From Epiperipatus broadwayi (Eukaryota > Onychophora > Udeonychophora > Euonychophora > Peripatidae), in the NCBI GenBank assembly GCA_028023455.1, contig JAQFVV010012405.1, positions 5,849,334-5,913,333 of the forward strand: a DNA stretch of 64,000 nt, in the 5' to 3' direction. The translations under genes and the position numbers were made by a program. How positions within the stretch are numbered: position 1 is the stretch's first letter; each line of letters starts with the position of its first letter. Of this stretch, positions 23,639 to 36,334 are shown one piece after another. The notes beneath the pieces were generated by a model. That model was not told where the DNA came from and did no database searches. It saw nothing but the letters and a program-made list of their open reading frames with translations.

Positions 23639-26600
23639 AAAATATTTAAATGGTTATTTATCAAATTTAAAATCTTCCATTTGAGGTTATAATCCTTAGC
23701 AAATTATTTATTTCTTGGCACATAAATATATGTGTGTGTTAATTCACATGGTTAAAATTATCATTATTTTATAACTTCTTGGAATATAAAGGACAGTTAG
23801 TGAGTTATTTTAAATAATTCCCTGAAAATGGTATTTAATGTCTGTAATTTAAAAGTAAAACAAGTAAATAATTTTTGCTTGTAAGTCTAAAAAAATAAAT
23901 GATTGATTCATAGACAATTTCATTTTGAAAAAAAGAAGGTAAAGTTCAAAAATCCTTTTAGATTAGAGAGCAAAAAAAAACTTGCTGAAATTTTTTTTAA
24001 AGAGGCATTTATAATTAATTAAGAATAATCTGTCAAAGATGTGATTTTTTTTTAAAAGAAAACTTTTATAAAGGATCAAAGGAATTAATATTTTTTTTTT
24101 TAAAAAAATAAAAACCTTTTTTTGTTTACCATTAGATAATGAATGAATTAATAACTGATTCATATATACACATGTATATGTGAATTTTATGTACACTTTC
24201 AACATGGAATTAATTGTGAAAAATATATTTTTAATAATTTTGTTTTGACAAATTAAAATGTCTATGATATAAATATCAGTATGTGCACACACTTCCACTG
24301 GATACATATATACGTGAAAACTCATTATTTTTGTATTATTAAAATGTGATAACTTGTTTTTTTTATTATTATTGTATGACAATTCTCATATGTTATGACA
24401 CATCTGAGTGCTTATATAGATGCATGTCAGGTAGACATATATGTTAAAATTAATCATATTTTTATTATTATATAATACAAATATGTTCATAAATTATACA
24501 GTACATCTGTGTGCTTATTATATATATGTATGTTTTATGTAAACCTATTGAAACATATTTGTAAATTACAATGTAATAGTGGATTTCTTTTTGTATTAAT
24601 CAAAGTCAAAAGGCTTAATTTTTATGTATGGCATACTCAGCAGACCTTAATTTCATTTTAATTGTTATTAATAAATTGATATTTCATAGTTGAAATTATT
24701 CCAGTGAATTTACTCAATTCTAAATAGTTTTAGAATATTATATTATAATGGTCGAATTGTGGAGTCTTACCGTATCTGCATTATAGGGTGCCACCAGGCA
24801 TTTTGAACCTGGAAAATTTATGTAGTAGGCAGTTACGTAAGTTAAGAACATTTTATATATATATATTTTATTCCGACCGTCAGCCCAAGTCACTAGCTCA
24901 TGGAGTAGCAGAGATTTAAAACATTTTTACAAGTTTTAATGAAGATTTATATTCTCAAAATATATTAATACTTAAAAAAATAAAATAAACCACTACCAGT
25001 AATTAACACACAAAACATTTATTAACGCACATATAAATAAAATTGAGGAATAAAATTTCTTTAGATTTTAATATTAATTTTTAAGTTTAAATTATTATTT
25101 TTAACTATTTGCACAGATGGACATTTTAATAAATTTTGCTTTAGAATGTTGAGCATAGATAGGCGACATAGATTACTTGGTCAAAAACATTTCAAAATAA
25201 ACATAAACGATCAAAATATAAAGTCATTGATGTAATTGCAGAGGGAAATTTACAAGAAACCCAATGGCATTCATCATAAGATGCCGCATTGACACCAATA
25301 ACTTAAAAGACATTCGAATAAATACATTTTTAGATACTCAACGTGAGGTATCATATTTACCGAATATCTATATATTTCAATCAAATATGAAAATAATAAA
25401 CATAATTAAACATTAACGAATCTATGCAGTCATCTATACCCAACTTAAATTTAATGCATTTAAATAATTTAATCAATAAATATAAAAAAAATGGAAATGA
25501 TTAAGTCAGCAAACTCAAAAGTATAAAAATTAAACATTAATAATTGATTTGAAAAGTCAGATTAAAGTTCATTTTAAAAGATTTAGGTTTAGCTTGTCAA
25601 ATCTTGAAAGTTCTTAATTATTTTTTTTAAAAATTTTCAGTTATATCTCTTACAGTAGAAGAGTCCCGGTTCCTGGTGTCAATTCCCATGAAGTCTTTAT
25701 TTGAAGACTGGTCTATCTGAAGGTGGCCTTAGCTGGTTCAATCCTGGTATTATTCGGGTCTGCAACAGTACCATTCATAATTCAACAGTCATTTCATTTG
25801 AAAGAAGTGAGAGAGGGCAACAAGTGCATCTTATCACCCTTCTCACAAAATCAAGTTGGAACTGTTCTTAATTTCAATATTTTTCTTTTTATACACATCG
25901 TCTGGATTCACTGAACAATCAATCATTTTCATTAGGGTCCGAATGTTGATTTCTGCTTCTATTGGACATTCTGCTTCAGATCAGGAAACAATCTTTAATT
26001 TTTATCTATATCTTTCATCTGACTTTTTAATTATATAAGATCCCCAAGGGCTAGTTTGCTTTTCGATAATTAATAACACAATCATTTCCATTTTGAGATT
26101 TCAGGAATTAAATCTTAATGATTCTATTTTTACTTACGTTACTTTTTACTAAAATATTTTATATTTAGATCTTTTATCTTTTTTATAAAAAAAAGTACGT
26201 TCAAATACTTTTTTTTATTATTTAAAAAAGAAATACTTTTAAAGTTTTGCATCTGTGCATACATACATTGAACAACTCTTCTTAATTTTAGCTTTTAGTT
26301 TTTTATTTACGAACTTAAAAAAAATTTTATTCTAATTTTAAATTAATGTAACGGCATATTATATACCGTTACAATATGTTGTATTATATTTCTTGTTCAC
26401 AATAACAATTATTGAGCTTTTGTTCCTGAGCTTGATTCATGCAGAATGGTCTGTTATATAAAGTGTGTTAAATTTAGTGTTTATGGACATCTAATTGAGG
26501 CAAAGAGAATATAATTTAACCATTTGATAGAAGTCTCTGGTCATAGACGGACATGACATCAAGTCGCTCAAAAACTGTCACTTTTTACATTACCATAGTG

Positions 26601-28010
26601 AATTTACTATCATTTTAAAGTTTAAAAAAAATACTGTATGATGTTGCCCTCTCTAGAATTATTTTACAAATAAAAAAATCAATAATATTTAAATTTAAGT
26701 TTTAACAATGGAAGAAGGCGGTCTTTCCTAGGTGCTGATTGGTTGTTGCTCATATTGGACAAAAGAGAGCACTTGTCAGTAATTTTCACTGCTCCAACTT
26801 TTTTGTATTGATTTTGAAAATGAAAGTTTTAGAGAATTTTTAAAGTATTCTTTGACATATTATAAATTATTTAGGTAAAATATGCTGAAAATAAAATTAT
26901 TTTAGAAAAATAGTTAAAATTTTAATAAAAATTATTTATTTTTACACAAAGTAAAATTGAGAAAGAAATCAATGACGTCCGCAGCACTTTCTAATTTGTT
27001 ACAAATTTTCTTTTTAAGTCTTTTGCTATTGAATATTTTTATAATTATAAATAGAAATTTATTTTTGAAAAAACTTACGTTCACTTTCATAATCTGACAA
27101 ATTATTAATGTACTTTTTACAAACAAAACTAAAACGAATATATTATTAAAAGATGAAGATTTGTTTACTGCTGATTCTGTAATTAGCCAATCAAAAGTTT
27201 CACTCATTCAACTAGAGTTTCTACACTAAAAGGGTTAAAGTCCATGCTCTACATTTTAATTAGTTTAATATTTATTAGAAATAAAGTTTAAAGTTGGACA
27301 ATATATTAAAGGTACTAAGTGGCCAGAGCATTGATGATAATCAGCATGTTTTATTATCCCAGTACTATTTTTATCTATTCTGATGGTTTAGCACTTAAGT
27401 TTGTGCATTCAAATTAATATTTAAATAATGTAGCCCAAGCTGGCAAAAGCTAAATAATTAGTCTGGTCTGTAGTAGACCCATTTCGAATCTAGTCACAAA
27501 ATTGACTATTGATTTATTTTATTGTTAATCATTCATGATGATGAATGATTATTACTTATACTTATTTATAATGCTGGTAAACTCATATTTATAATGTTGG
27601 TTTTGATCTCATGCTCATTCCTTTTATATTAAATTTTATTTTGATCTGAGATGATGATGATTAGTGCCATCACTCCAGCTTCACCCCCTGTTTCTTGATA
27701 CCATTTTAATATATATTTACATTATTACATCTTCTTATTTATAAGTATCAAGCTTTCTCCACTCATAACTATGATATAAAGCATCTCAGATAAATACATG
27801 CATTCTTGGGAATCATTTGTTTCAAAAAATGTGTGTTGGAGGCAAAGTTTTAAATATTTTTTTAAAATATTATGTGTGTAATTTAAATTGGAATTGCTAA
27901 AAAAATTTGTCATACATGTCAAATGCTTGATAATAAATATGTATATAATTTAATTGTAAATGAAAGTTTATAATATATGATTTAAACTAACTTTTGTATT
28001 TTTATTTTAG
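23639..28010 (+). other. Intronic stretch up to exon 2
   Basis: No gene is supported. Less AT-rich islands occur at about 24750-24920, with a short palindrome around GCCACCAGGC, and at 25640-26060, where GGTTCAATCC resembles a pol III B box but no A box sits at the right distance. Both may be old SINE or DNA-transposon pieces. Short open frames at 23963-24382, 25723-26038 and 26932-27207 have no motifs. Confidence 0.45.
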
Positions 28011-28115
28011 CTCCAGCTTGTGATATTAAGAATGACCTTTCTAGTTTTATTGGTCAGCAGTTATCCAAAAGTGATAGACCAGAATTAACTAGTGCTAAAA
28101 CTGTTATATCTGGAG
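28011..28115 (+). CDS. ETFA: ETFA internal exon: electron transfer flavoprotein alpha
   Basis: The exon reads APACDIKNDLSSFIGQQLSK and then SDRPELTSAKTVISG. KSDRPELTxAKxVxSGG is a hallmark of ETFA at the start of the C-terminal, FAD-binding domain. The preceding residues form the variable linker between the domains, which explains the weaker match there. The acceptor is TTTTATTTTAG and the donor is GTATGT at 28116. Both flanking introns are phase 1: the first Ala codon is completed from exon 1, and the Gly codon at the end is completed by exon 3. The exon is 105 bases. It is too short to appear as a long open frame and was found by reading the translated intron. Confidence 0.94.
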
Positions 28116-29969
28116 GTATGTCCATTTTGATTTATGATAGATGTAACTTTTTAATATTGATTTATTAGAATAAATTCTGTTAAGAATGTGGCAAGAGATC
28201 ATAAAATATCATTTAATATTCTATTATTTTGATACTTTACTTGATCATATATTCTTATGTGTTTATGTTTGCATTATTCCAGTATTGATTATCATAAGGT
28301 TAATCTATATTTGTAAAGACTAGATTGTATCTGAGTGAGATATACATATCCAAACAACAGGCAGATAATATTGTTAAGGGTAAAGTCGCCAGTCTATATT
28401 CAGAGAAATTAAAAATTGTTGAATATTTTGTATCGGTACGTTATTGAGACATATATTCCTTTTATATTATTGATCATGTATTTGTTGATTTGATAAATCA
28501 AGTAAATTTGATCGTTGAGTGTACAATGAATGTATTGAACAAGTTTTTTTAAAAGATTGTGCTTTATTATGAACCATTTATAATGTTCTACTTGTATTCA
28601 CCGTATTCCTAAACTTATGAACCTTTGAAAATCTCATAAAATGTAACATAATCATATCCCAATTTATATTCATTCATTTTAAAAAAATTGCTCTATCAGC
28701 TATTACAAATTTCTATTTATTGTTTTTTTTTTAATTTTTGTACTTTATTTTATTGTCAATCAAAGGAAGGTGTTTGATATGATATTAATGTTAGGATTTG
28801 AAAAACTGGTAATTCTTTTTAGGGAAAAATTATTTTTTACCTTATATATTGCTCATTCTTTATGTAATGTAATAAATGAATCTTTTGAATTATGATACTG
28901 TAACATGTTTGAATGCTAAAATAATAGGAAAGAAGACTACTTATACTTGTCTGATTTAACAATAATATATCTATAGCAGATAAATAAAGTATAGAAACTG
29001 AAAAGTTTCTACAAATGTTGAGTATATAAAATTAATAGTAAATAGTTATAAGTAAGGACACAATGCACATTATTGGCATTGGCATTGTACTAAGTTGGGT
29101 AAGGGAAAAATAATTATGAGCCTATGGGAATGAATCGTTCATAAATTTGAAAAGTTATTTTCATATGTAATGGGTTTTTGTAAGTATTTTCCAACTCTTA
29201 ACGAGTTAAAATTGTATTTCCATTCTTTTCTCACAACAATCGAGTAATTTCTTTATTGAAAAATATTATTTAATCATTTTTTAAAATTATTGATCACAAA
29301 ATATGTTTTTTTGGAAAATGAATTTAATGAAATACATTTCTATATGGTTATAAAATCACTAGCCAAAATGGCAATTGGGATTTAAGGCAAAGGGTACTAA
29401 AATCCCTATTGATTCCTGATCCAGATAGCCATTCAATGCCAAACAGGACAAATTCCTTATGTTCTTGTTATTGCAGCTGTTATTACTATATGATTATTTA
29501 TATGGTATATGAATGTAAATGGGCTGTACCGACATGTGGTGAGTTTATTGGTTTTTTACATTTTAGTTTAAGATGAAGAAACACTATGGTCTTTCTTCTG
29601 AGTTATCTTATAGCTCTTCACTGAAATATTAGTTGAATTTTCTTGACGCTAGAATGAATGGTATGTGAGTGAACTTTTTTTAAAATAGATATTTACAATT
29701 ATGACAGACAAAACTAAATTATTCCCAAAAGGCTGTAAAATCAACATCCAAGGCAGCGATTGAGGGAGATGAAGGCAGAGGATGCTAAGAATCCCCTGTC
29801 TGTGGGTCCAAGCTTCCATTTATTTTTATTTAGAAAATTACAACTTCAGATCATTTTCAAGTAAGAAAGAATTGTCTAATATGAAATAGGATTTTGTGAA
29901 GATAGAAGAAAAGGTAAAGAGATGATTTAAAAAGTGATTAAATATTTTATTATAAAGTCTCAAATATCA
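28116..29969 (+). other. Intronic stretch, no gene seen
   Basis: AT-rich sequence. Slightly less AT-rich patches at 29355-29470 and 29720-29815 show no recognisable termini or reading frames. Confidence 0.5.
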
Positions 29970-30300
29970 GAAGCATAAGCAGAATATGATTCACCATTGT
30001 GAATATTAATGATATATAGACAGAATGATAAAATTAATTAGTCAAATGAATGGATATATCAAATATGCATGTAATTCAGGTTTATGTCCCCCAAAAAGTG
30101 TTTATTTTGATAAAGAAATAGAAGATTTTTATATTGATGTACAAAATGCTTTTGATCAGCCTAAATAATATTTTTAATTTATTATGCTGTGGATAAATTT
30201 AGTTATAAAATGGAAGAGCATACATAGACATAGTAGCATTCAAATGAAGGTACAGCAGAATTGGATTATATTTTGACTAACAAAAAATTCTTATTTCATG
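29970..30300 (+). pseudogene. RTE endonuclease relic
   Basis: Frames here retain the end of the RTE apurinic-like endonuclease: a DRMIKLISQMNGY stretch, then IQVYVP (family consensus IQVYAPT), then KEIEDFYIDVQNAFDQ near 30110-30160, and finally ELDYILTN near 30265-30290, in the place of the QIDYIL motif that closes the domain. The frames shift and contain stops. It probably derives from the same or a sister insertion as the 3' fragment at 31355, with the RT part lost between them. Confidence 0.65.
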
Positions 30301-31354
30301 ATTCTTAATAGATTCAAATTGGAAACAATCATCAATTAATCTCAAAAGCTTTTATTTATGAAAAATAATGTTTACATACTTATAACAAACAGAAAAAAAA
30401 AATTATGTTTTACACATCATCAACAGTCTGGGACCATTTGTATATTGATTATCTTCTGATAAATAATAGTATACTGATGTAGCTTTTCTATTCACCTATC
30501 AGCATTGATGCAAAATGAATCTATTATTCATCTTTTGCTTAGCCACTAATGATTCGGTGGATCTGGTATATTAAGTAACTTCCACGTTTCTTTATACATG
30601 AATTTTGATGCAATGATAAAGTCTCTGTTTTTTACTTTCCTAATAATGTTCATGAAAAGACTGACTGGTTCATTAGTAAGATGTAAGATACATGTTAACA
30701 CAAAATTAGAGAACAAAAAATATTACAAAAGATAGTATTAGCAATTGATATTGTTTTTTTCAAATTTGATAAACAGTATTTCAGGTAATAAAATAATTTC
30801 TAAGTGTAATGCCAAAAGTTTTATAAAATTTTAGAACATTCTTAAAATCAATACTAACTTTGAAATATCAAAGTAATTAGAGAGATCATAGTTTTTTGAT
30901 AATGATTCTCATCTATTGTGTCTCTATTAAAGGAAAGAGTTATTGTACAAAGAAAGAATATCTCCCAGTGCTTATTTAATTATAATGAAAGTCAGACAGT
31001 TCACTATTTGCTTGGTTTAAAAAATAAATATATGCTACAGCAAGTATTTTTTTTTTTTTTTCAGTGAATGAAAATATAAATTAATCTCTCAAATTATTAT
31101 TAATAACTATATATTTTTTTTTAAATTTTGTTATATGATAATTTTAATTTGTATATACGTATTAGTATATAAAAAAAAACATCTGTGTTATATATTTGTG
31201 TGTGTTGAAAACTATTGTACACTTGCAGTTTAATAAGCGTTACATATTCTATTGTAATCAAAGTTTATTAACAAAATATAACCTATTATATACCATGAAC
31301 AATGTGCATTAGAGAGTCTTAGAACAAAATATAGGATATACATAACTCCACTGC
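30301..31354 (+). other. Intronic stretch between two RTE fragments
   Basis: No coding or structural feature is recognised. If the fragments on either side belong to one LINE copy, this stretch replaces or has eroded its RT domain. T-runs and TA-runs are present. Confidence 0.4.
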
Positions 31355-31755
31355 ATGCTAAATCTTAATTATGGATCTGAGATATGGACAGTTAACAGAA
31401 AAACACCAATCTTGAGACCATTTAGCGAAGTATGAATAGATATATATTAGGAGTAATAAGAAGAGATCAAAAACAAAATACATCATTGAGAGAAGAAATA
31501 TCTTTAACATCATTGAAAGAATTAAGAGGTGGAATGGAAATGGGCTTTCTTATTGCTAGAAGAAATGGTAATAGATGGACTTTTCAAGTTCTATTGCATC
31601 CTAAGAGATTGTAACAGATCTAGAAAAAAACTACTTGTGAGATAGAGGATGAAAAAAGAAGTTTGCTGTGTTATGGAGAAGAGAGACTATCAGAGAAACA
31701 GACTTTCATTCTGCAATAGATTGATAGTAGTTGAAAATGTTGATGATATTGATAA
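31355..31755 (+). pseudogene. RTE LINE 3'-end fragment
   Basis: Broken frames match the C-terminus of the LINE at 21157-22497 piece by piece: YGSEIWTVNRK, then SMNRYILGVIRRDQK (frame 31432-31614), then IARRNGNRWTFQVL, then a shifted continuation to the conserved Trp-rich end. It closes with GTTGATGATATTGATAAA, the same GAT-rich 3' tail. Several frameshifts and a stop make it non-functional. The 5' boundary is approximate. Confidence 0.8.
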
Positions 31756-32690
31756 AAAAAAAATTGTTCTTCATACTTCTGTTAATTATGGCTATCAGTA
31801 AAAGAGCTTCTGGTAAATAAAAAGAAAAAAAAATTCAGAAGAAACTCAATTGACTAAAGTAGGTTCAAAGCATTTTGTAATAGTAGCCCATCGAGCCTAT
31901 TTGAGATATCCAAACTGGACTTGAAAGTGATTTTATAAACAGTTAAATACAAGGAAGAATAATTGTTTAAAGTGATTGAATTTAGTAATTTGCCTTATGT
32001 GATAAAGAATTAAAAGTTTTAATGTAAATGAATGAGATGAAACTGTAGCAATATTGAAATTGGGGGGAGGGGTCTTGGAACTTGCTTTCAGACATAACGA
32101 TTGGGATTTAATTACTGGATAAACGAATATTTTATAAAATATGCAATTAATTAGAATAGTTATGAACTGATTATACCTATAATCCAAAATTGTATATACA
32201 AATTAATTTGAAATGTGTTGGTATTTTATTTGGTTTAATATGGAAAATGATCTTATTTTTAAGTGAGAATAAAGCTAAGTTTCATATATATATATATTTG
32301 GAAAAAAAAAAAAAATACACAAGTAGGCATTTAAAAAAGTTAATTTTTACATATAATGCTCAAATGATAATTTGAATCTTCTAACGTTTTTGAATCTATG
32401 GTTTATTTTAAAATTATTATTGAAGCATTCATATATAATAAAATAATCAACTTATCAAAATTTTAAAATAATGTTTAATAAGTGTTTAGTTTCACATATA
32501 TATAATTTTATAAATTTAAAAAAAAGTTAAAAATAAGAAATTTGACTGGCAAACTTATTAAATTGTAAAATTTTAGATGGAATTTACTACTTTTAATTAA
32601 ATTGTTTAATTTGTATGAATAATTTTTACATTAATGATGATGTGTCTCTCGAAATTAGGCTAAGAATATTAATAATTTTACATTTACATA
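31756..32690 (+). other. Intronic stretch, no gene seen
   Basis: AT-rich sequence with A-runs at 32302-32314. The minus-strand frame 31933-32187 and plus-strand frame 32190-32375 carry no motif. Confidence 0.5.
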
Positions 32691-33324
32691 TATTTGTGTA
32701 GCCCAGAATTAGCTTAGTTCCATATCATGAAAGTAATTTAACTTTGGAATTATTTATGGATTTGCTTCACCATTGACAATGTAAACTTTTTGAAGATGTC
32801 AGTTATTAGATTTTAAAAATCAAGTAAAGTAAAATAAAAATCTAAATGGAGTGTGTAATTGAAGTTAAATTTTGCAAGAAATGTTTTATAGATTAAAATG
32901 AGATGCTGAGAGAGTGAAAGTCAATGGAGAATTTTTAAGTCATCTTGATTTTGCAGATAATGTCGTATATATATTTGTGTAGCCAGAATTAGTTTAATTC
33001 CATATCAAAAAAGTAATTTACGTTTGGAATTATTTATGGACTTTCTCACCATTAACCATATGAAATATTTGAAGATCATTTGTTAGAGTTAAGAAGTCAG
33101 AAAAGTAAAATAAAAATAATGGAGTGTATAATTTAAGTTAAGTTTTACAAGAAATATTTTATAGATTAAAATGGAATGCTGAGGGAATAAAAATATATGC
33201 AGGTTTTTTTAAGTCCTCAAGATTTTGCAATGTGGTTGTTTTTGCAAATAATTTTTCAGAGCTTTAGGAATTGTTTCTAAAGTTATCAGAAAAAGTAAGA
33301 AGGTAGAAGTACAGTTAAATACTA
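32691..33324 (+). pseudogene. RTE LINE relic, part 1, with internal tandem duplication
   Basis: A unit of about 281 bp is present twice, starting at TATTTGTGTAGCC at 32691 and again at 32972. Each copy contains the decayed RT block LQEMFYRLK...; the first keeps a catalytic-box remnant DFADNV (32944-32964). The text then continues as ANNFSEL-like and LNTKK-like frames up to 33324, where the Ty3/gypsy element is inserted. The second half of this LINE copy resumes at 37727. Confidence 0.75.
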
Positions 33325-33329
33325 AAAAG
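33325..33329. other. Target-site duplication of the Ty3/gypsy element, left
   Basis: AAAAG here is repeated exactly at 37722-37726, immediately outside the two LTRs. Five-base duplications are usual for Ty3/gypsy integrases. Confidence 0.85.
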
Positions 33330-33515
33330 TGTAGTGTTTTAGGGTCTAGAATAACAAAACCAGCCAAAACTTGTTAGGATTCTAAGAAACGACTTAGCGC
33401 TATTTATTAGTATTTGTTTACTAGTTACAGTCAAAACATTAATACCGCAGACAAAGATAATCTAGTTCCGCAGTCATTCCTTGAATGACGTCATCGCGGA
33501 TCGTAAGACATCACA
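33330..33515 (-). repeat. 3' LTR of the Ty3/gypsy element
   Basis: On the plus strand it begins TGTAGTG and ends ATCACA, the TG...CA ends of an LTR. It is matched by 37538-37721 almost base for base; the differences are GACTTAGCGC against GACAGCCC and one C/T change. It is followed inward by the polypurine tract. Confidence 0.95.
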
Positions 33516-33530
33516 CTCCTTCCCCCTTAG
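33516..33530 (-). promoter_or_regulatory. Polypurine tract
   Basis: On the minus strand CTAAGGGGGAAGGAG abuts the 3' LTR directly. This is the expected plus-strand DNA priming site of an LTR retrotransposon. Confidence 0.85.
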
Positions 33531-34610
33531 TATGTAACATCATAACCCTTGAAATGCACTGGTGGACGGCGTTGACATGGGGATTGTTCTCTGTAATTCT
33601 TTGGAGTTTGAATTGGAGATGTAGGATGCAAAGGTGTTGAACTCGGGTTATTTGTGTTTTCCAGTGTCACACTGGGTGGAGGAGAATTTTGGGCAAGTGG
33701 TGTTTCCTCAGCAGGAGAGCGATAGTTGGAAAAGGGTCCACTGTTCTCGAGCGCAACTGATCAATGTGCTTATGTTGTAATCCCAGATCAGTTTGGACTT
33801 CATATGACAGAGGGCCTGTACACTGTTCTACCATGGCAGGAATCCGTGAAGAACCCCTTCCTGCTGCTCATGTAAATACTGTGTCATCTGGTTGGAATTC
33901 ACGTAACCAATGATGTTTGGATGGTGCTGACTTTGGGGCTCTATCCGGATGAAGGAAGTCTAGGCATGTACGAAAGCATCGATAAAAAAGCATCTCGACT
34001 GGACTTAGACCTGTAGTTGTATATGGAGTAATGTGCTGAGCCAAAAGCTATCAGGCAATACGTTGCTCCCAATTTCCATGAGAAATACGCTTAAGGCTCT
34101 CCTTCACAGACTGTACAGCCCTCTCTGCAAGACCATTACTTGATGGATGGTAGGGTGCAATCCATGTATGGCGAATTCCGTTATTGGCAAGAAAAGTAGA
34201 AAACTCTGAAGATACAAACTGTGGTCCATTGTCTGAAACTATACACTCGGGTATTCCATGGGTAGGAAGTAATTCCCGTAGTACTGTGACTGTTGCAACT
34301 GAGGTTGTTTTAGGTATTTTGCGCACTTCCACCCACTTTGAATAGGCATCAACAACAACAAAAAGCATTTGCCCATCGATTGGGCCTGCAAAATCAATGT
34401 GCAGTCATGACCATGGTGTGGATGGTGGTTCCCAAGGGTGAATTGGAGCATGGAGGCAAGCATGTCTTATGACTTGACAATTTTTGCATTTGCTCACAAG
34501 ATTCTCAATATCCCTATCCATTGATGGCCACCACAGATATGATCTTGCTAATGCTTTGGTTCTCACGATGCCAGAATGACCCAAATGAAGTTCATTAAGA
34601 ACAATTCTCT
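33531..34610 (-). pseudogene. Integrase part of the gypsy pol
   Basis: Integrase joins the retrotransposon DNA to the host. The N-terminal zinc-binding part keeps HLGHSG and, about 30 residues on, CKNC. The catalytic core then shows the three acidic positions: D in LHIDFAGP, D in IVSDNGPQF and E in SSNGLAERAVQ (frame 34051-34368 on the minus strand). A frameshift near 34610 separates it from the RNase H frame. Stops follow at the Trp/Ser site before LHIDF and after WEQRIA near 34051. The C-terminal domain is readable only in pieces down to the polypurine tract. No chromodomain is recognised. Confidence 0.88.
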
Positions 34611-36274
34611 GTAGAAAAAAAAGGAATAATTACATGTGACCCCCAAAGCAAATAATTTTTGTGTGTTGATAGCTCATTGCGTCTTATAAAAAAAGGTTGA
34701 AGTTTGGTGTCTGTGGGTCTGCTTGGCCAGGCAGTGAAAATATAGTTCTTTACTCTTGATAGCAAAAAGTCTTTTCGTGTTGCATGTGCAACTTGTTCAG
34801 CAGTTACAGGAGGATTTTCCAATTCCTCCAAGAAAAGGACACCATTCATGTTTGGATTGTCACATTCGGTTGATAGAAGTGGAAATCTGCTCAATGCATC
34901 TGCATTTGCAACTTTCTTTCCTGGTTTATATTCCAGTTTGAAAGAATATGCATTGAGGATGTGTGTCCATCTTTGCATTCGGTGTGATAAAATCATTGGT
35001 GTTGGTTTATCTGAGGTAAAAATGCCAAGCAGCGGACGATGATCAGTACAAATGTTAAATTTAATTCCGAATAGGAAATAGTGAAAACGTTTGATGCCGA
35101 ATACTATTGCCAAAGCTTCTTTATCAATTTGTGCATAGTTTCGCTCGGCCTTAGACAAAGTCCATGAAGAAAAAGCAACTGGAGCAGATGATCCATCAGG
35201 ATATTGTATACTTAGTACTGCACCTACTCCATAAGGCGAAGCATCACATGTAAGCAGAATGCTTTGGTGAGGGTCAAATGGAACCAGTACATTATTGGAC
35301 ATCAATGCCTCTTTAAGTTTAAGAAAGGCCCCTTCATGTTGTGGTGACCAAGTCCATGTGGCATTTGTCTGTAATAAATGATGTAAAGGTTCAGCTATGG
35401 TTGCACGATCTGGAAGGAAATTGTTATAAAAATTTATAAGACCAATGAATGCCTTCAGTTCTATTTTGTTCCTAGGAGAGCAAGCATTTTGAATTGCAGT
35501 TGCTTTACTTGGAGATGGATGCAGGCCTTTACAGTCAATTGTATAACCCAAAAATTCCACAGAATCTACTCCGAATACACATTTTTCTTTATTAGCCCAC
35601 AATCCACTGTGTGCTAACTTTTTAAACACAGTACGTAATTTTGAACATAGATCAATTGTTGAAGATGCACAAATTAATATGTCATCGAAATATGGAAAAA
35701 CTCCAGAAATGTTCCCGAGTAAATTGTCTATAATGCATTGAAACATTCCGGGTGCAACACAGATTCCGAACTGTAAACGTTGATAGGCCTTAGCTAAGTC
35801 AATTTTTGCAAAAATAGAGCTAGGAGGAAGAGAAGTCAGAAGATGATGTACCACAGGTATAGGGTATGGGTGATTCAGAAGAGCTCTGTTAACTGTTACT
35901 TTGTAGTCACCGCATAATCTCACCTCTCCTGTTGGTTTAAGAATCGGTACCACTGGTGTTGTCCATACAGGGTTTTCCACTGGTTCAATGATCCCATAGC
36001 GGAGCAGAGTATCTAAAACAACATCCACCTTATGTTTCACAGCCAGTGGTAGTGGCCGGGCTCGTAGTCTGATTGCAGGAAATTTAGGATCAACTGGCAA
36101 TGATACAGCTGGACCCTTATAAGTTCCTATAGATGTGCTAAAAACTTCTTGAAATTGGTTAATGATATATTGAATAGATGATTTGGTAATTAGATGGACT
36201 CCAATTAGTGAAATACCTAGAGGTGTGAACCATTCACCTCCTAATAGGTTTGTACAATGACTCTCTGTTATCAA
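34595..36274 (-). pseudogene. Reverse transcriptase and RNase H of the gypsy pol
   Basis: This is the longest open frame in the window, 559 codons. Order: end of the protease-RT linker; RT with GIIEPVENPVWTTPVVPILK, VRLCGDYK, FAKIDLAKAY and the catalytic YFDDIL box (plus 35681-35692); RT connection with FLGYTI; RNase H with LLTCDASPYGVGAVL, KEALAIVFGIKRFHYFLFG and TDHRPL; then NADALSR. Relative to the family, about 20-odd residues are missing between KAYQ and RLQFG (near plus 35780), without a frame change. This removes part of the RT palm/fingers. The frame therefore survives but the enzyme is probably dead, which suggests either very recent loss or transposition driven by other copies. Confidence 0.93.
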
Positions 36275-36334
36275 TAAACGTTGATGGCATGAATGTACAC
36301 CATATTGAACATGTACAACACAATATCCCTTGAA

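Larger units (their letters stand above)
2113..28010 (+). other. ETFA: ETFA intron of about 25.9 kb
   Basis: This intron begins GTATGT and ends TTTTATTTTAG, and is phase 1. It is unusually large and is filled with hAT, LTR-like, RTE and SINE sequence listed separately. No host exon between the two flanking ETFA exons is needed: the protein reads from ...AAKEN into APACDIKND... with one Ala codon split across the junction. Confidence 0.9.

Noticed and set aside
23963-24382. 139-codon minus-strand frame
   Set aside because: Composition is Lys/Phe/Ile/Asn from A/T runs, without motif or homologous neighbours.
25723-26038. Pol III promoter or small gene around GGTTCAATCC
   Set aside because: The B-box-like word has no A box at a suitable distance, and the frames are short and without motif.
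34756-35042. Plus-strand open frames inside the gypsy element
   Set aside because: They are antisense shadows of the RT/RNase H frame.
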